Source: Luteibacter sp. (GTDB lineage: Bacteria; Pseudomonadota; Gammaproteobacteria; Xanthomonadales; Rhodanobacteraceae). From it: 64,000 nucleotides of DNA. Location: NCBI RefSeq assembly GCF_009912395.1, contig NZ_WNDO01000007.1:1-64000 (forward strand), in the 5' to 3' direction. The translations under genes were made by a program, and so were the position numbers. This document shows positions 34,468 through 48,300 of the stretch, in pieces. Position 1 is the first letter of the stretch. Each line of letters begins with the position of its first letter. Below the pieces are notes generated by a model that ran no database searches, was not told the DNA's origin, and saw nothing but the letters and a program-made list of their open reading frames with translations.

Positions 34468-36315
34468 TCAGCACGCCAGTTCGACATCGTAGGTCTCGAT
34501 CCAGTCCGCGACCGATAGCACCCGCTCCAGGTCGGCACGCTGGTAATGCAGCGAACGATCGGCATCTATCGGCCTTTCCACAAGCCGACGGAAGGTCCGT
34601 TCGTCGAAAAGGCCGCGTGCGGGATGTGCCACGTTGTCCAGCAGCGCCGATACCTTCGCCCGAAGCGCTCGTTCGTAGGCCGGATCCTGGGTGGACGGAT
34701 AGGGGCTCTTGACGCGGTCCACGATCGACCGAGGTAGGCGATGCTGCACTGCGGCACGCAACACGCTTTTTTCCCGGCCATCGAAGGCCTTCATGTCCCA
34801 GGGAATATTGAAGACATAGTCCACCAGCGCCCTGTCGCAAAACGGTACGCGTACTTCGAGGCCGACAGCCATGCTCATGCGGTCCTTGCGATCGAGCATG
34901 AACTGGAGGAAGCGTGTCATGTGCAGATAGGCAAGTTCGCGCATGCGGGCGTCCCGCGGTGACTCGCCTTCCAGGCGAGGTACCTCGCCAAGGGCTTGCG
35001 TATAGCTGTCGGCCTGGAATTCCTTCAGGCGAAGACGTTCACGCAGTCCGTGATCCAGGATATCGCCACTATGGAACACCGAGCCCGTCATGGCGAGCCA
35101 AGGAAACATGCGCGCGTTGACGACGGCCGGATGATGGAACCAGGCGTAACCTCCGAAGATCTCGTCGGCGGACTCACCCGATAACGCGACGGTCGACTCC
35201 CGGCGAACCTCCCTGAAGAGCCGATACAGCGACGAGCACATATCGCCGGAAAGATTGAGCGGCAAATCGCTGGCCCGCATCACAACCTTGTCCAAAGATG
35301 CATCCGCCAGTTCGCTGCTTTCCAGGACGATCTCACTGTGGTTGCAGCCGACGTGGCGCACGAAATCGCGAACGAAGGGCGTATCATGCGACTTGTGCGG
35401 ACCATCGTCCGCGAATCCGCCGTCCTGGCCGACGAAATCGACCGAAAACGTACGCATCGGCTGCCCTTGCGGCGCGGTCGCCTCGTGAGCGATCGCCGTG
35501 ATGGCGGAGGAATCCAGTCCTCCGGAAAGCAGCGTACACAACGGGACGTCGCTCACGATCTGCCCACGGACAGACGTCTCCAGCAACTCGCCGACGCATT
35601 CCACCGTACGTTGCAGGTCGTCGTCATGCGGACGGGCCGAGAGCTTCCAGAAGTGACGCGAACGCATGCCCGTACGTTCGAAACGAAGCATCTCGCCTGG
35701 CTTTACCTCGCGTATGTCCGCGTAAGGTGTAGCCCCCGGGGTACGCGCAAGCACGAATACCTGGCGCAAACCATCCTCGTCGGTGCGTGCGCGCACGTCG
35801 GGATGCGCGAGGATCGCCTTCGGTTCCGAACCGAACACCACGCCGTTACCCAGCCGCTGGTAATAAAGCGGCTTGACGCCAAGAAAGTCCCGGGCTAGCA
35901 GGAATTGCTGGCGACCCGCGTCCCACAGAGCGAAGGCGAACATACCCTCCAGGCGCTCGAGCACTCCTTCCTGCCATTGCAGGTAGCCCTTGAGAACCAC
36001 CTCGGTATCGCAACGCGTACTGAAACGATGGCCATGCGCTTCCAGTTCCGCCCGCAGTGCGGCGAAGTTGTAGATCTCCCCGTTGTAGCTGAGCGCCACG
36101 ACGTTCGCGCCCCCATCCTGGTGAACCATGGGCTGCGCGCCGCCCGCGATATCGATCACGGCGAGTCGTCGATGGCCCAGCCCGACATGCTCATCCAGCC
36201 AAATACCCTGCCCGTCCGGCCCGCGGGCGGCAAGGGTCTGCGTCATCCGTTCGACGATGGCGCGCCGTTCCCTGATGTCATGATCGAAGTCAAGCCAACC
36301 CGCGATTCCGCACAT
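34468..36315 (-). CDS. AsnB-type glutamine-dependent amidotransferase
   Basis: 615 residues. The N-terminal glutaminase begins MCGIAGW, so Cys2 is the nucleophile; YNGEIYN and RGPDGQG are its other signatures. The synthetase half has the PP-loop LSGGLDSSAI (about residue 255) and SGESADEIFGGY. It activates a carboxylate with ATP and amidates it with glutamine-derived ammonia. Related enzymes in trans-AT clusters amidate the polyketide or its intermediate instead of aspartate. The ATG at 36315 lies 26 nt inside the end of the preceding PKS gene and has a GGAAGAGGAG site, so the two are coupled. Confidence 0.9.
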   Translation of the reverse strand: MCGIAGWLDFDHDIRERRAIVERMTQTLAARGPDGQGIWLDEHVGLGHRRLAVIDIAGGAQPMVHQDGGANVVALSYNGEIYNFAALRAELEAHGHRFSTRCDTEVVLKGYLQWQEGVLERLEGMFAFALWDAGRQQFLLARDFLGVKPLYYQRLGNGVVFGSEPKAILAHPDVRARTDEDGLRQVFVLARTPGATPYADIREVKPGEMLRFERTGMRSRHFWKLSARPHDDDLQRTVECVGELLETSVRGQIVSDVPLCTLLSGGLDSSAITAIAHEATAPQGQPMRTFSVDFVGQDGGFADDGPHKSHDTPFVRDFVRHVGCNHSEIVLESSELADASLDKVVMRASDLPLNLSGDMCSSLYRLFREVRRESTVALSGESADEIFGGYAWFHHPAVVNARMFPWLAMTGSVFHSGDILDHGLRERLRLKEFQADSYTQALGEVPRLEGESPRDARMRELAYLHMTRFLQFMLDRKDRMSMAVGLEVRVPFCDRALVDYVFNIPWDMKAFDGREKSVLRAAVQHRLPRSIVDRVKSPYPSTQDPAYERALRAKVSALLDNVAHPARGLFDERTFRRLVERPIDADRSLHYQRADLERVLSVADWIETYDVELAC

Positions 36316-39300
36316 CCTGCGTCTCCTCTTCCTGGCGATGGTGATGTCTTGTCGCGGCACCTCGTGCCGGCGTCGGACGGGATATATTCAATTCGATACC
36401 GCGAATCACCGCGATCGTTTCTCCGTGATCGTCGAGCAGGATCGCATCGAGCGTCGTGCCCTGGCCGTTTCCGCTGCCGCGCTCGACAAGTACGTTGCAA
36501 CGATTGGGCAGGCCCCGGTGCAGACATAGCTCGGCAATGCTCCCGATCTCGTAGTCGACGGACGGATCGTCTCGATCAAGCCACGCGAGCAGTACGTCGC
36601 TCAAGGCGGAGAAGATCGCCGGCCGCATGACGAAGCGCTCCGACGACGCGTCGTTGTCGGGCAGCGCCAATCGAGCCAGGGCATGCGCTCCGCACATCCA
36701 GAGCGCTTCGATGCCCTCGATGGACGATGTCCGGCCATGCGCCCGCAGGTGGGCGACCAAGGCCGGCAGTGAAACGTCATGGGCGCGCTTTCGCAAGCGC
36801 TGCAGATCCCTGCGTGGGCCAGCGGATGTGCTTCTGGCATCACCGGGAACGAGTCGCCCTTCCGCCAGGCATTGCGATGTTTCACCCGGTCCGGTCGTAA
36901 TAGTGAACCGGATGCCGTCATCGTCGGCGGCCAGAACCGTGCGAACCAAGTGGAGATCACGCTCGAACGTCAACCTGTCGGTAAAGCGGATCTCCTTCAT
37001 CATGCCGACGCGATGTTCGCCCGCCAGCGTGCCGCAGGCGACCGCTATTTCCATGAGGGCGGCCGGGGCGAGCCGGGCCTGCCCCTCGTGCGAGCAGGTG
37101 AGGCCATCGCCACCGTCGAGCCTCAACCATGAATCGAACGCCGTCTGCCGCAGGGTCGATGCGTTGTACGACACCCAGGGGTGGAGACGTTCGTCATTGC
37201 GCGCCGCCACATGTGCCTCGGGATGCGGCGTGGAGGTCGAGATCCAGTGCCGGGTGGGTGCGAACGGATAGACCGGCATCCCCGGAGGCGGTGCCTCGTT
37301 TCGGCCTGTTTCGTCCGGCGCCTTCCCGGTCGGCCACGTCACGACGCTCTCACGCCACGGCTCCGCACCACCCTCCCACGCCGGCGCCGCCGGAGTCCGA
37401 CCGGCTTCGCGTATCACGACGTGAACACCGGAAGGTCGATCCGCCAGCCACTCGCGCAGCTGCCGCACGATGTCGTCAGTCGACCGGCCGAAGACCGCCA
37501 GGCGCGCGGCCATCGGCTCGCGGCGCCGCAGTGCGTCGCACACGGCACTGAGCGGAGACGTCGTCGCAGGTAGCCATTCCACGAAGCTCGTCGCATAGGC
37601 ACGCAGGCGCATGGCATCGGCGGCGGAAAGCAGAAATGCGTGGCCATCCGGCGCGGGGGCCTCGGCCGCACGGTGGACGACAGGGGCGCTTTCGAGCACC
37701 ACGCACGCATTCACGCCGCCTGCGCCGAACGCGTTCACCAGGGCTCGGCGTGGACGATCCGCCGGTGCCCACCACGGGCCCCCGGCGTGCTGCAGAACGA
37801 GCGCGTCGCTCGGGATCGCATCGCGCGCATGCAGTGTCGGAACGAAACGTCCGTGACGCATCTGCAACAACACCTTCGCCATCGACGACATGCCGGCCGC
37901 CGCTTCGAGGTGGCCGATATTGCTTTTGACGCAGCCCAAAGACGCGGGCGCGCTCCGTCCCGCCGTGCCAGCGAAAACCTGGTCGAGCGCACGCAATTCG
38001 ATGTCGTCCCCCAGAGGTGTGCCGGTGCCGTGGCCTTCCACGCAGTCGATCGTGTCGGGGTGGATGTTGCCGGCCTGTAATACCCGGCGAATCAGCGCGG
38101 CCTGGGCATTGGGATTGGGAGCCGAGTAACCGTTCCCGCGCCCCGCGTGCTCGAATCCCGTCGCCGCGACGACGCCATGGATGCGGTCTCCATCGGCAAT
38201 GGCATCGTCCAGGCGCTTCAGGATCAATGTGGCGACGCCTTCACCGGGAACGAAGCCTTCGTCGCCCTCGCCGAAGCTTCGCGTGGCTCCGTGCCTGGCC
38301 AGCATGCCGCGCTGGCAAAGAGACAGGTACTTCAGGGGATGGAGGTAGAGATTGACGGCTCCCGCCACCGCCACGGCGCAATCACCGCGACGCAGACTCT
38401 CGCAGGCCAGGTGAAGGCCGACCAGCGCCGACGAGCAAGCGGTGTCCACTGGCATGCTCGGCCCTCGGAAATCGAACAGATAGGAGGTTCGATTGGCGAT
38501 CGACCAGGGAAGCGACGACGGGGCCTGCATCACGCCATCTCGCCTCGCGGCGTCGGCAAGCAATGCGTACGACTGTGTGGTCGTGCCGACGAAGACCCCG
38601 ACGTTGGCGCCCCTGTCGCGAGGATGCTTTCGCCGGAGCGACTGGCGCGAATAGCCCGCATCTTCGAGGGCGTGCCATACCGATTGGACAAAGATCCTTT
38701 CCTGCGGATCCATGACCGCCGCCTCGTCGTGAGCGATCCGGAAGAAGTCGGCGTCGAAATGATCGATATCGTCAACGAAACCACCGTGCCGGCAGTGGAT
38801 TCGTCCGCGCGCAGCGGCATCGGGCGCATCGTCGTGCCAGGCGTCGGCATCCCATCGCGATGCGGGCACCGGGCCGATCGCTTCGCGCCCTTCCGCCAGC
38901 GTTTCCCAGAATGCGTCCAGGTCGGTGCCGCCAGGGAAACGTCCATGAATGCCGACGATGGCCACCTTTCCTTGCGTGTCATCCATCGGCGGTACCGTGC
39001 GATCAGTGACGCGCTCCGCTGCGACAGCCCGCATGGAAGGCAGCCGCGCACGCCCGGAGAGATATCCGACCAGCGACCCGACCGTCTCGTGTTCGTAGAA
39101 CAAGGTCTGAGGAGCGTCGTCCACGATGTCGCGCAAGCGTGCCGTCAGGCGTCCGATCGCGATGGAATCCAGGCCCAGGGCATCGAAACGGTCCAGCGCC
39201 GCTATCGACGAAGCCGGCACGCCGATTTCCTCGCCGACGAGGCCGCGCACGAGATCGAGCAGGTTATCCGCGATGGGCACGTCTTGCGGTGCGCTTACCG

Positions 39301-42300
39301 GGCCCGGCATCGCCGTTCCGGAACGCAGTCGCTCGAGGTCGCCGTAGAGTGGCACCACGACCGTCTCCGCACCACGCAGCGCGGCATGGAAATGCCGCAA
39401 GCCCTCGGCGGCTGGCATCGGAACAACCCCCGTACGACGACGCAGGCGCGTCGCCTGTTCGGCGTCCAACTGCATGCCGCCCTCCTCCCACAGGGGCCAC
39501 GCGATACTGAAGGTCCGCCCCCGGCGACACCCAGAAAGGCGCAGACGCTCTCGATGTTCGGCGAAGCCATCGAGGAAGCGGTTACCGTAGGCGTAATCCG
39601 CTTGCCCTGGGTTACCGTTCACACCGGCGATCGATGAGAACAAGACAAAGATGTCCAGGCCACAGTCACGCGTGGCTTCATCCAGGGAAACGGTTCCGTC
39701 GACTTTCGCCCTTGCGACATCGCGGAAGGTATCGGCGTCCTTTTGAAGCATGGCTCCGTCGCGGCGCACGCCAGCCGCATGCAATACGCCATGCAGCTCG
39801 CCGAAGCTCGAACGAATCGTGCCTACGAGGGTTTCCAACGCCGACGCATCGGCGACGTCGACGCTGACGTACTCGACCGCCCCTCCTTCGGTGGCCAGTC
39901 GATCCAGCGCCCGGCGTCCTTCGTCGTCCAGGGCCGAGCGTCCCACTAGCACGATGCGCGCCTGATAGCGCCTCATCAGGTCGCCTGCGATGATCCGGCC
40001 AAGGCCTCCCAATCCTCCCGTCACCAGATACGTGCCGCCATGTCGTAGCGGGACGGGCATGGATGCCTGACCGATGCCCGGAACGACGGACAGGATCCGC
40101 TCGTACCTGGCCCAGGTTCCGCCAACCTCACCGCGGGTGAAACGGATCTCCGCTGCCCCGGGAATGGCGGCCGCCATCTCGTCCAGAGCCAGGCACGCCA
40201 GTTCGTCGGGCATCGCACCGTGAACATCGTCGACCACGATCGCAAGGACTCGCCATGCGGGTTGTTCGAGCGACAAACTATGCAGCAGGCCGATCAACGC
40301 TTCCTGCACGGGATGCCCTTCGTCAATGACGACGGCAAGACGCATGGCCTGCCCGGCTTCGAGCAATGCGCGCAGAAGAAGGAAAAGCGATAGCGCATCG
40401 TTCCTGTCGTCGGAAGCGCGCCACAGCAATCGTTCGGGAAGCGTTCCCGCCGCGACGAGACCGCCGATCAACCCACGACAGGTTTCGATGTCGGGAGTCG
40501 CGCGCGAAACACCGACGACTCGGCACTCACCGGCCCAGGCATGCGAAGACGACTCCAGGATCGCCCCGCCAACGAGAACGTCGCCACGTACGCCATGACC
40601 GGGCCTGGAGGGAGTCGCCTCCCAGCGCCGTAGAAGCCGGCCCGACGACGCCATCGTCGGGGACGCGCCGTCGCTCGCCTCCTGGGGACCAACCCAGCAT
40701 CGCTGCCGCTGGAACGGGTACGTGGGCAACGATACCCGTCGACGACGGCATCCCGCGTGCAACGGCGTCCAGTCGAGAGAGATGCCCATGACCCAGAGAT
40801 GGACCAAACGACCCAGGTCGTGTCGGGCCACGAGCTGGGCAACGAAGTTACGTCCCGCCTCGCCATCCACGAGGCGTTGGGCATAGATCGGCATCTGGCT
40901 CGCATGGCCGACCGTCGTTCCATCGTCGATTTGCGAAAGAAGCGCCGCCGGTGAAGCGATCTGCATGTCGGCCCAGTGACGCAGCCGGTCGACGGCCTCG
41001 CGGACCGTCGCGACCACCATGCCCAGGCGGACATCCATGGGAGTACGTCCGGCCTGGAGAGTGAACGCGATATCGCCCAGCGCCTCGTCTCCCGCATGAT
41101 CCAGGTGGGCGGCGATCTTCCGGGCGAGCTGCGCCAGGGCAATGGGGTCGCGGGCCGAGAGCACGAGCGCCACGGAGCCTTCCACGGTAGAGACGGCCGC
41201 CGTGTCACGCCATTCTTCCAAGACTACGTGCGCGTTGGCTCCCCCTGCACCGAACGAACTGACGCCGGCCCGCCGTGGTGCCGTCGGTGCGCTGCGCCAG
41301 GGCTCGAGGTGGCGCTGCACACGGAAAGGCGTGTCAGCGAAGGCAATGTTGGGATTGGGTACCTCGGCATGCAACGAGGGCACCAGTTCCCCGTGGCGCA
41401 TCTGTAGCAGTACCTTGGTGACCGCGGCGATACCTGCCGCCGACTCCAGGTGCCCGATATTCGATTTTACCGAACCGATGGCGCAACCTTGCGTCGACAC
41501 GCCGCGCGCAGAGAACGCTTTCGCAAGCCCGGCGATCTCGATGGGATCTCCCAATGCGGTTCCCGTGCCATGCGCCTCAATGTAGGACACGGATTCGGCC
41601 GGAATGCCGGCACGCGCGAACGCGGCCTCGATCAGCTCCGCCTGCGCTACTGGATTCGGAACGGTATAGCCGCTGGTCCTGCCGCCATGGTTCAGGGCAC
41701 TCGAACGCACGATACCGTAGACATGGTCGCCATCGCGGACGGCATCCTCGAGGGGTTTCATATACACGGCATCTACGCCCTCGCCAGGCACGTAACCGTC
41801 CCCCCCGGCGCCGAAACTCCGGCAACGTCCATCGGTGGCGGCGAAACGTCCCTGGCTGAGCGTGAGGTACTTGTGCGGATGTACGCTCGCGTTGACGCCA
41901 CCCGCGATGGCCGCGTCGATGTTGCCGCGACGAATCTCCTCGGCAGCGAGATGGATGGCCGTAAGCGACGACGAGCACATCGTGTCGATTGCCATGCTCG
42001 GTCCGCGCAGATCGAACAGCCATGACACCCGATTGGCGATCGACGCATAGGAAGAACTGGGGACTCCCTGTCCGGCGGACAGCGCCTGCGCGCCGTATAG
42101 CTCGTAGTGACCCCACATCACGCCAACGAAGACGCCCGTCCGACTACCGGACAGCGCGGCACGCGGATATCCGGCGTCTTCCACGGCCTGCCAGGAAGTC
42201 TCCATGAAAAGCCGCTCCTGTGGATCGAGCAAGGCAGCTTCTTTCGGCGCGATGCCAAAAAACAGCGGATCGAACCGATCGATGTCGTCGAGGAATCCAC

Positions 42301-45300
42301 CCCACTTGCTGTACGTCGCACCGGCTTTGCCCGGGGTAGGGTCGAAGTAACGCGCGTGATCCCAGCGATCCGCAGGGACCTCACCGATGCAATCGCGGCC
42401 TTCGCGAAGATTGGTCCAGAAGCCTTCCAGGTCCGCCGCCATGGGATAGCGACCGGCAAGTCCGACGATGGCGACGTCGCGCTCACGGGCGGGGATAGGT
42501 AGCCGATGCTCCTGGAAAAACGACCGTGCCTGGAAAGGCTGCGCCGCTGCCACGGCGACAGCAGGCGCTTCCCCGCCCTTCTCCGGTGTCGACGGCCATG
42601 CCTGCGGCTTGGCTTCCAGCAAGAACGCCGCCAGGCCGCGCAGCGTCCGATGCTCGTAGAAAAGAGTCTTGGACAGCGGGCCGAACGATTTCTCCAGCTC
42701 TGCCGCAAGTCTTACCGCTAGGATCGAATCCAGCCCGTAATCCTCGAACGGCGCGGCCGCATCGATGGCGGCGGCCGGCATGCTAAGCGTGGCCGCGAGC
42801 CGTTCGCGAAGAAAAGCTTCCGCAACCTCGAGCGACGAAGACCCGGGTACCGATGGAACAATCGCCACCTCGCCCCCGGCAGCAACGGCGGATGTCGGCT
42901 TCACCCCAGCGACGGCGCGGCGCAGACGTACCGTGTCACCACCCAGGATCGCCAGATGCGGCACGTCATCGGCCAGGGCGGCGTGGAACGCATCGAGTGC
43001 CTGCGCCGTAGCGAGCGGGCGCATACCGATCGTGCGCGCGAGGTGTTCAAGATGCTTCGCTTCCGGTTGCATCCCTCCCTCCGCCCAGAGCGGCCAACCT
43101 ATGGATACAGTGCGTCCGTGGCGCTCCCCTGCCGCTACGCGACGCGCGCGCTGGACGGCGAAGCCGTCCATGTAACCGTTGGCCGACGCGTAGTCGGCTT
43201 GCCCGAGGTTGCCGAACGCGCCGGCCACGGAGGAGAACAATACGAAGGCGTCTAGCTGAATGTCGCGGGTCGCATCGTCGAGATGGCGGGTACCCGTCAC
43301 CTTGGGGCGAAGCAGGTCCACGAACGCATCACGCGATTTCCCGATCAACGGTGCATCGCGATGCTCACCGGCAAGATGCAGAACGCCGTCGAGCCGGCCA
43401 TGCGCGGTGAGGATGGCGGATACCGCCGCACGGACCGCCTCGCCATCGGCCAGGTCGAGCTGTCGGTAAGACACGCCTTCGCCCCACCCGGCCAACGCCT
43501 CATCGAACGACACGGGCCTGGCTGCCCTGCCGGTCACCACCACGCGTGCGCCGGCTGATAACAGTTCGCGTACGATGATGCGGCCGATGCCTCCCAGGCC
43601 GCCCGTCACGAGGTAGACGCCATCCCTGCGAATGGTGACGCGCCGTTCCGTCGTGACGGTATGCTCGATCCACGTCCGTCGTTCGCCGCCACCGGAGGCA
43701 TCCAGACGCACGAAGGCTCCGGAAACGGCAAACGACGGCAGGCGATCGACAGCAGCCCTATCCACCCTCGCGTCGACGAGCGCGGGCGACAGCTCCGGAT
43801 GTTCGATAGCCGCGGTCGCCAGGAGTGCGCCCAGTGCCGACATGCAGGCATCGTCGACGCCGCCCAGGCAGGCCATCCGCAAGGCTGTCGAACCACCGTC
43901 GTCAGCCAGGGACTGGATCTCGCGCAGCACATCGGCGAGGAAGGCCTCTTCCGTGCCTACCATCGGCGCATCCAGCCAGGTCGTGGAAGCAGTTGCCCAC
44001 GTAGACGACATCTGTGCACGTTGCGTGGAGGTCGCGCCGACGATGCACCAGTGCGTCGGATCAGTCGAAACGACCTCATGGCCGGATACCGGTTCCCAGC
44101 CAGCGACGAAGGCCACCCGGCCAGCCGCAGGTGCATCCGCGGGCATGCGGCGCACGCCCAGGCTTTCCATGCGAACGCAGGTGCGCCCCTGCCGATCGAC
44201 GATATCGATATCGAAACGGCGCGATCCATCCTTGTCGTCGTCGTCGGCTGCGCAGCGTACCCACGCGAACATTTCGGCCGAACAGGGTGCCGCCACGACG
44301 ACGCGCTTCACTGCGAAGGGAAGCCACGCATCCGCCGTGTCGTCCAGCAACGCGATGCACGCCTGCAAAGCGCCGTCCACCAGATCGGGAGGTATCGCCT
44401 GGGCGGGAACGGTCGTCGTGGACTGAAGTCTCGCGAGTAATTCACCGCGCCCCTTGGCGATACCGCGCACCGTCTTATGCTCGGGACCATAGATAAGCCC
44501 GAGCGCGTCAAAGCGGGCATAGAATTCTGTCGTATCGAATCGTCCGGCATCCGCTCCCGCCTCGATGGCCGCGAGATCGGTGAAATCGAGCGATCCCGCG
44601 GCGAGACGGCCCCGCATGTGGGCGTGGGATCGCACGACTCCAGCGTCGACACTCGCCATATCGATACTGACGTCGCCGCGCTCGTCCAGGCGAAGCTCGA
44701 CATCCACGTCCACGTCGCTGTCGACGAAGAGCGGTTCCGGCCATGCGATGTCGTGAAGCGTCACCAGCGACGCGTTTTTCAAGGCCTGTGCCGGCATAGC
44801 CCGTTCGAGAGCCGCATGCGCCATGCCGAGCCAGGCCGCGGCAGGCATCAGTGGGCGCGATATACCATCGCGCTGCAGGCGATGTCCCCTAAGGAAGGGT
44901 TCGTCGCCACGGAACGAGGAACGGAACGCCTGGCGCCCCAGGTCCGATACGTTCTCGTGCAGTAACGGATGCAATCGCGACACGCCCGATGCCGGCGTCT
45001 CCGCCGTCGGTAACGACAGCCAGTAGCGCTCCCGGGCGAACGGATAAGTCGGCAAACCCACCTTCGGCAACACACGGCCGCCATGCAGCGCCGTCCACGG
45101 AATCTCCACCCCGCGTACCCACGCCTGCGCCACGCGCTCCAGGCGTCCCGTCGTCGCCCACCGCGACACCGCTTCACGCAGCTCCGCGTCTTCCGCAAAC
45201 CAGGCCACCGACTCACGGTGCTCCTGGGCCTGGCCCACGTACAGGCCCTCGCGATCCTCGCCCGCCAGGTAACCGCGCAACGCCGACACCAACTCCTCCG

Positions 45301-48300
45301 CGTTCGACGCCACCACCGCCAGGCGCTCGTTCATCGCCTCGCGACCCACTTGCAACGTATACGCCACCGACGCCAGCGCACCCGCGTCGCCCGACAGGTA
45401 CCCCAGCAGATCCTCCGCCCGACCACGCAGCGCCGCCTCGGTGCGGCCCGACAGCACCACCACCACCGGCCCCTCCGGCAACTGCACCGCCGAGGCCTCG
45501 TAATCCTCCACCACCATGTGCGCGTTCGATCCCCCCGCACCGAACGACGACAGGCCCGCCACTCGCGGCCCTCGGCGGCCGTCCACCACCGGAGACTCCC
45601 ACGCCCGTAGCGTCTGGTTCACCGTGAACGGGCCCGCGTCGAAATCAATGTGCGGGTTCAGCCGCGACGAATGCAGCGACGGCACCACCTGACGGTGGCG
45701 CATCTGCAACAGCACCTTCGTCAGTCCCGCGATGCCTGCCGCCGCCTCGCAATGGCCGATGTTCGACTTCGCCGAACCCAGCAGGCAGAACCCACGCTCC
45801 GACGTGTGTGCACCGAACGCCCGCGACAACGCCGCGATCTCGATCGGATCGCCCAGCTTCGTGCCCGTGCCATGCGCTTCCACATAGCTCACCCGCCGCG
45901 CATCCACGCCTGCCTCGGCCAGCGCCCGGTCGATCGCCGCCGCCTGCGCCTGCGGGTTGGGCACCGTGTAACCGTTCGTCCGACCGCCGTGGTTCAGCGC
46001 GCTGCCACGGATCACACCGTGGATCACGTCACCGTCCCGCTCCGCGTCCGACAGCCGCTTGAGCACTACCGCGCCCACGCCCTCGCCCGGAATATAGCCG
46101 TCGCCGCCTTCGCCAAAACTCTGGCAGTGCCCCTCGCTGGAGATGAACTGCCCCGATGACAGCGCCAGGTACTTATTCGGGTGGATCGTCACATTCACGC
46201 CACCGGCGATCGCCGTATGCGTGCGTCCCGATCGAAGGTCCTGGCACGCCAGGTGGATCGCCGTCAGCGACGAGGAGCACATCGTGTCCACCGTCATGCT
46301 CGGACCATGCAGGTCCAGCGCGAACGACACCCGATTCGCCGTGCTGGCGAAACTGCCCGCCACACCCATTCGCCGTCCGCGCACGCTCGATTCGGCCGCG
46401 AACAGCTGGTATTCGCTGTACATCATGCCCACGTACACGCCTACGTCGCCGCCGGCACCCAGCGCCGCGCGCGTGTAGCCTGCGTCTTCCATCGCCATCC
46501 AGGCGTGCTGCAGAAACAGGCGCTCCTGCGGATCGATACGCTCGGCTTCCTTCGGCGACATGCGGAAGAAAAGCGGATCGAACTCGTCCACCCCCGCGAT
46601 GAAACCGCCCCACCGGCTAAAGTGCCGTCCATCGGCGGTCCGATCCTCACTGTAGTAGTCCCGCCAGTCCCAGCGATCCGCCGGCACTTCCACCACGCAA
46701 TCCACGCCGTCGCGCAGGTTGTTCCAGAACGTCGCCAGATCGGGCGACTGCGGATACCGCCCGCTCAGCCCCACGATCGCGATCGGCTCGGCCTGCATGG
46801 TTGCCGTCGAGACCGCGACCGCCCTCGATAGCCGGGAAGACCGCCGTCTGGGAGCGGGCGACGACGGCATGGCGGCTTTCGAGACAATCGCTCTGTCGTC
46901 GCTCTTGAACATCGCCGCGACAACATCGGGATGCGCCTGCGCTAGATGCGTGGCCAGCGCGACCAGGTCGCGATATTCGAACAAAAGCGTCTTGGACTGT
47001 GGGCCGAACGACGCTTCGATGCGCCGGGTAAGCTTCATCGCCACAATGGAATCGACACCGTAGTCGTCCAGCGATGCGCGCGTATCGATCCTGTCCGCGC
47101 GAAGCTTGAGTACAGCAGCGAACTCGCGCCGAAGGAAGTCGCGCAACCTGGTAAGCATATCTTCGTCAGCGGCGGCGTCCCGCAGATCCTCGGAAGACGG
47201 CGATGCACCATGCGGCACGCCAAGTACCGCGCGGGACAAGCCACCGACCAAGGCAGCGTCGAGCGCGTCAATCATCGCCCCTGGGAGCATGCCCTGACGC
47301 CAGTCGAAAGAGAACGTTGTTCCATGACGATGTCCCTTCGACATGTCAGCATGCCGCCGTGAAGCGAACGCAGCCATGTCATCCACGCTGTCCGTCGTCC
47401 GGATCGTCGCGAAGAAATCCAGCTTGTGGTCTTTCGTGCCCGCATCGATAACGGACAGATCCTCGAAACCTCCGTGGCTACGATCGCTTACGACATGCAG
47501 CACACCCCGCAACGGATAAGCCTCGTCGGCGATGAACACCGGCATATGTTCGCCAACACCTTCGATCCGCAGGTAGGCAAGGCGTTCGCCATTCGCCTCC
47601 AGCGCCTCGACTACTCGCCGATTTTCCGCAGGCTGCAAGCCGGCCAGCACCACCCGAGTGTGCCGCGTGCGCCGGAGGATGGCCTGCACGATGGATTCAC
47701 CCGGCTCGTCCAGCCCATGGACGATGAGATAGGTGGCATGTTCCCGCCAGGGACACGGGGATGCTTGCGGGGATGTCGGTCGGAGTATCCTGGCAACCTC
47801 GTCCTCCGCCACAAGCGGTCGCGACGAAAGGCCCCGTAGCGAGACCAGGTAACAACCATCGTCATCGAGCAAGTCGACGTTGATATGACGTATGTCGCCG
47901 TCCGTGGATCGACCGGGCCTGACCCACGCCCATGCCTCCTTCGGTACCGCCGCGAAAACCCGGACCTGTTCCACGGCAAAAGGCAGGTGGGGTTCACCCT
48001 GGTCGACGGTCAGCGCGATCGTGGCTTGCAACGCGCCATCCAGTACTCCGGGAGGCATCGACATCCCGTCGCTTTGTCCGGAGTCGTCCTGTCGGATGAG
48101 TCGGGCCAACGCTCCCTTCGCCCCCTTCCGCAAGGAGACGACGGTGCGATGGCTCGATCCGTAGTGCAGTCCCATGGTGACGAAGCGATCGTACATGGCG
48201 ACAGGGTCGATGGCCGCCTGCATCTCGCCACGCAGTTCATCGATGGAGATGGCCGCGGGCCGCTCCCCACCGAACCAGGCAGCCGAGGCCTGGCAGTGGA

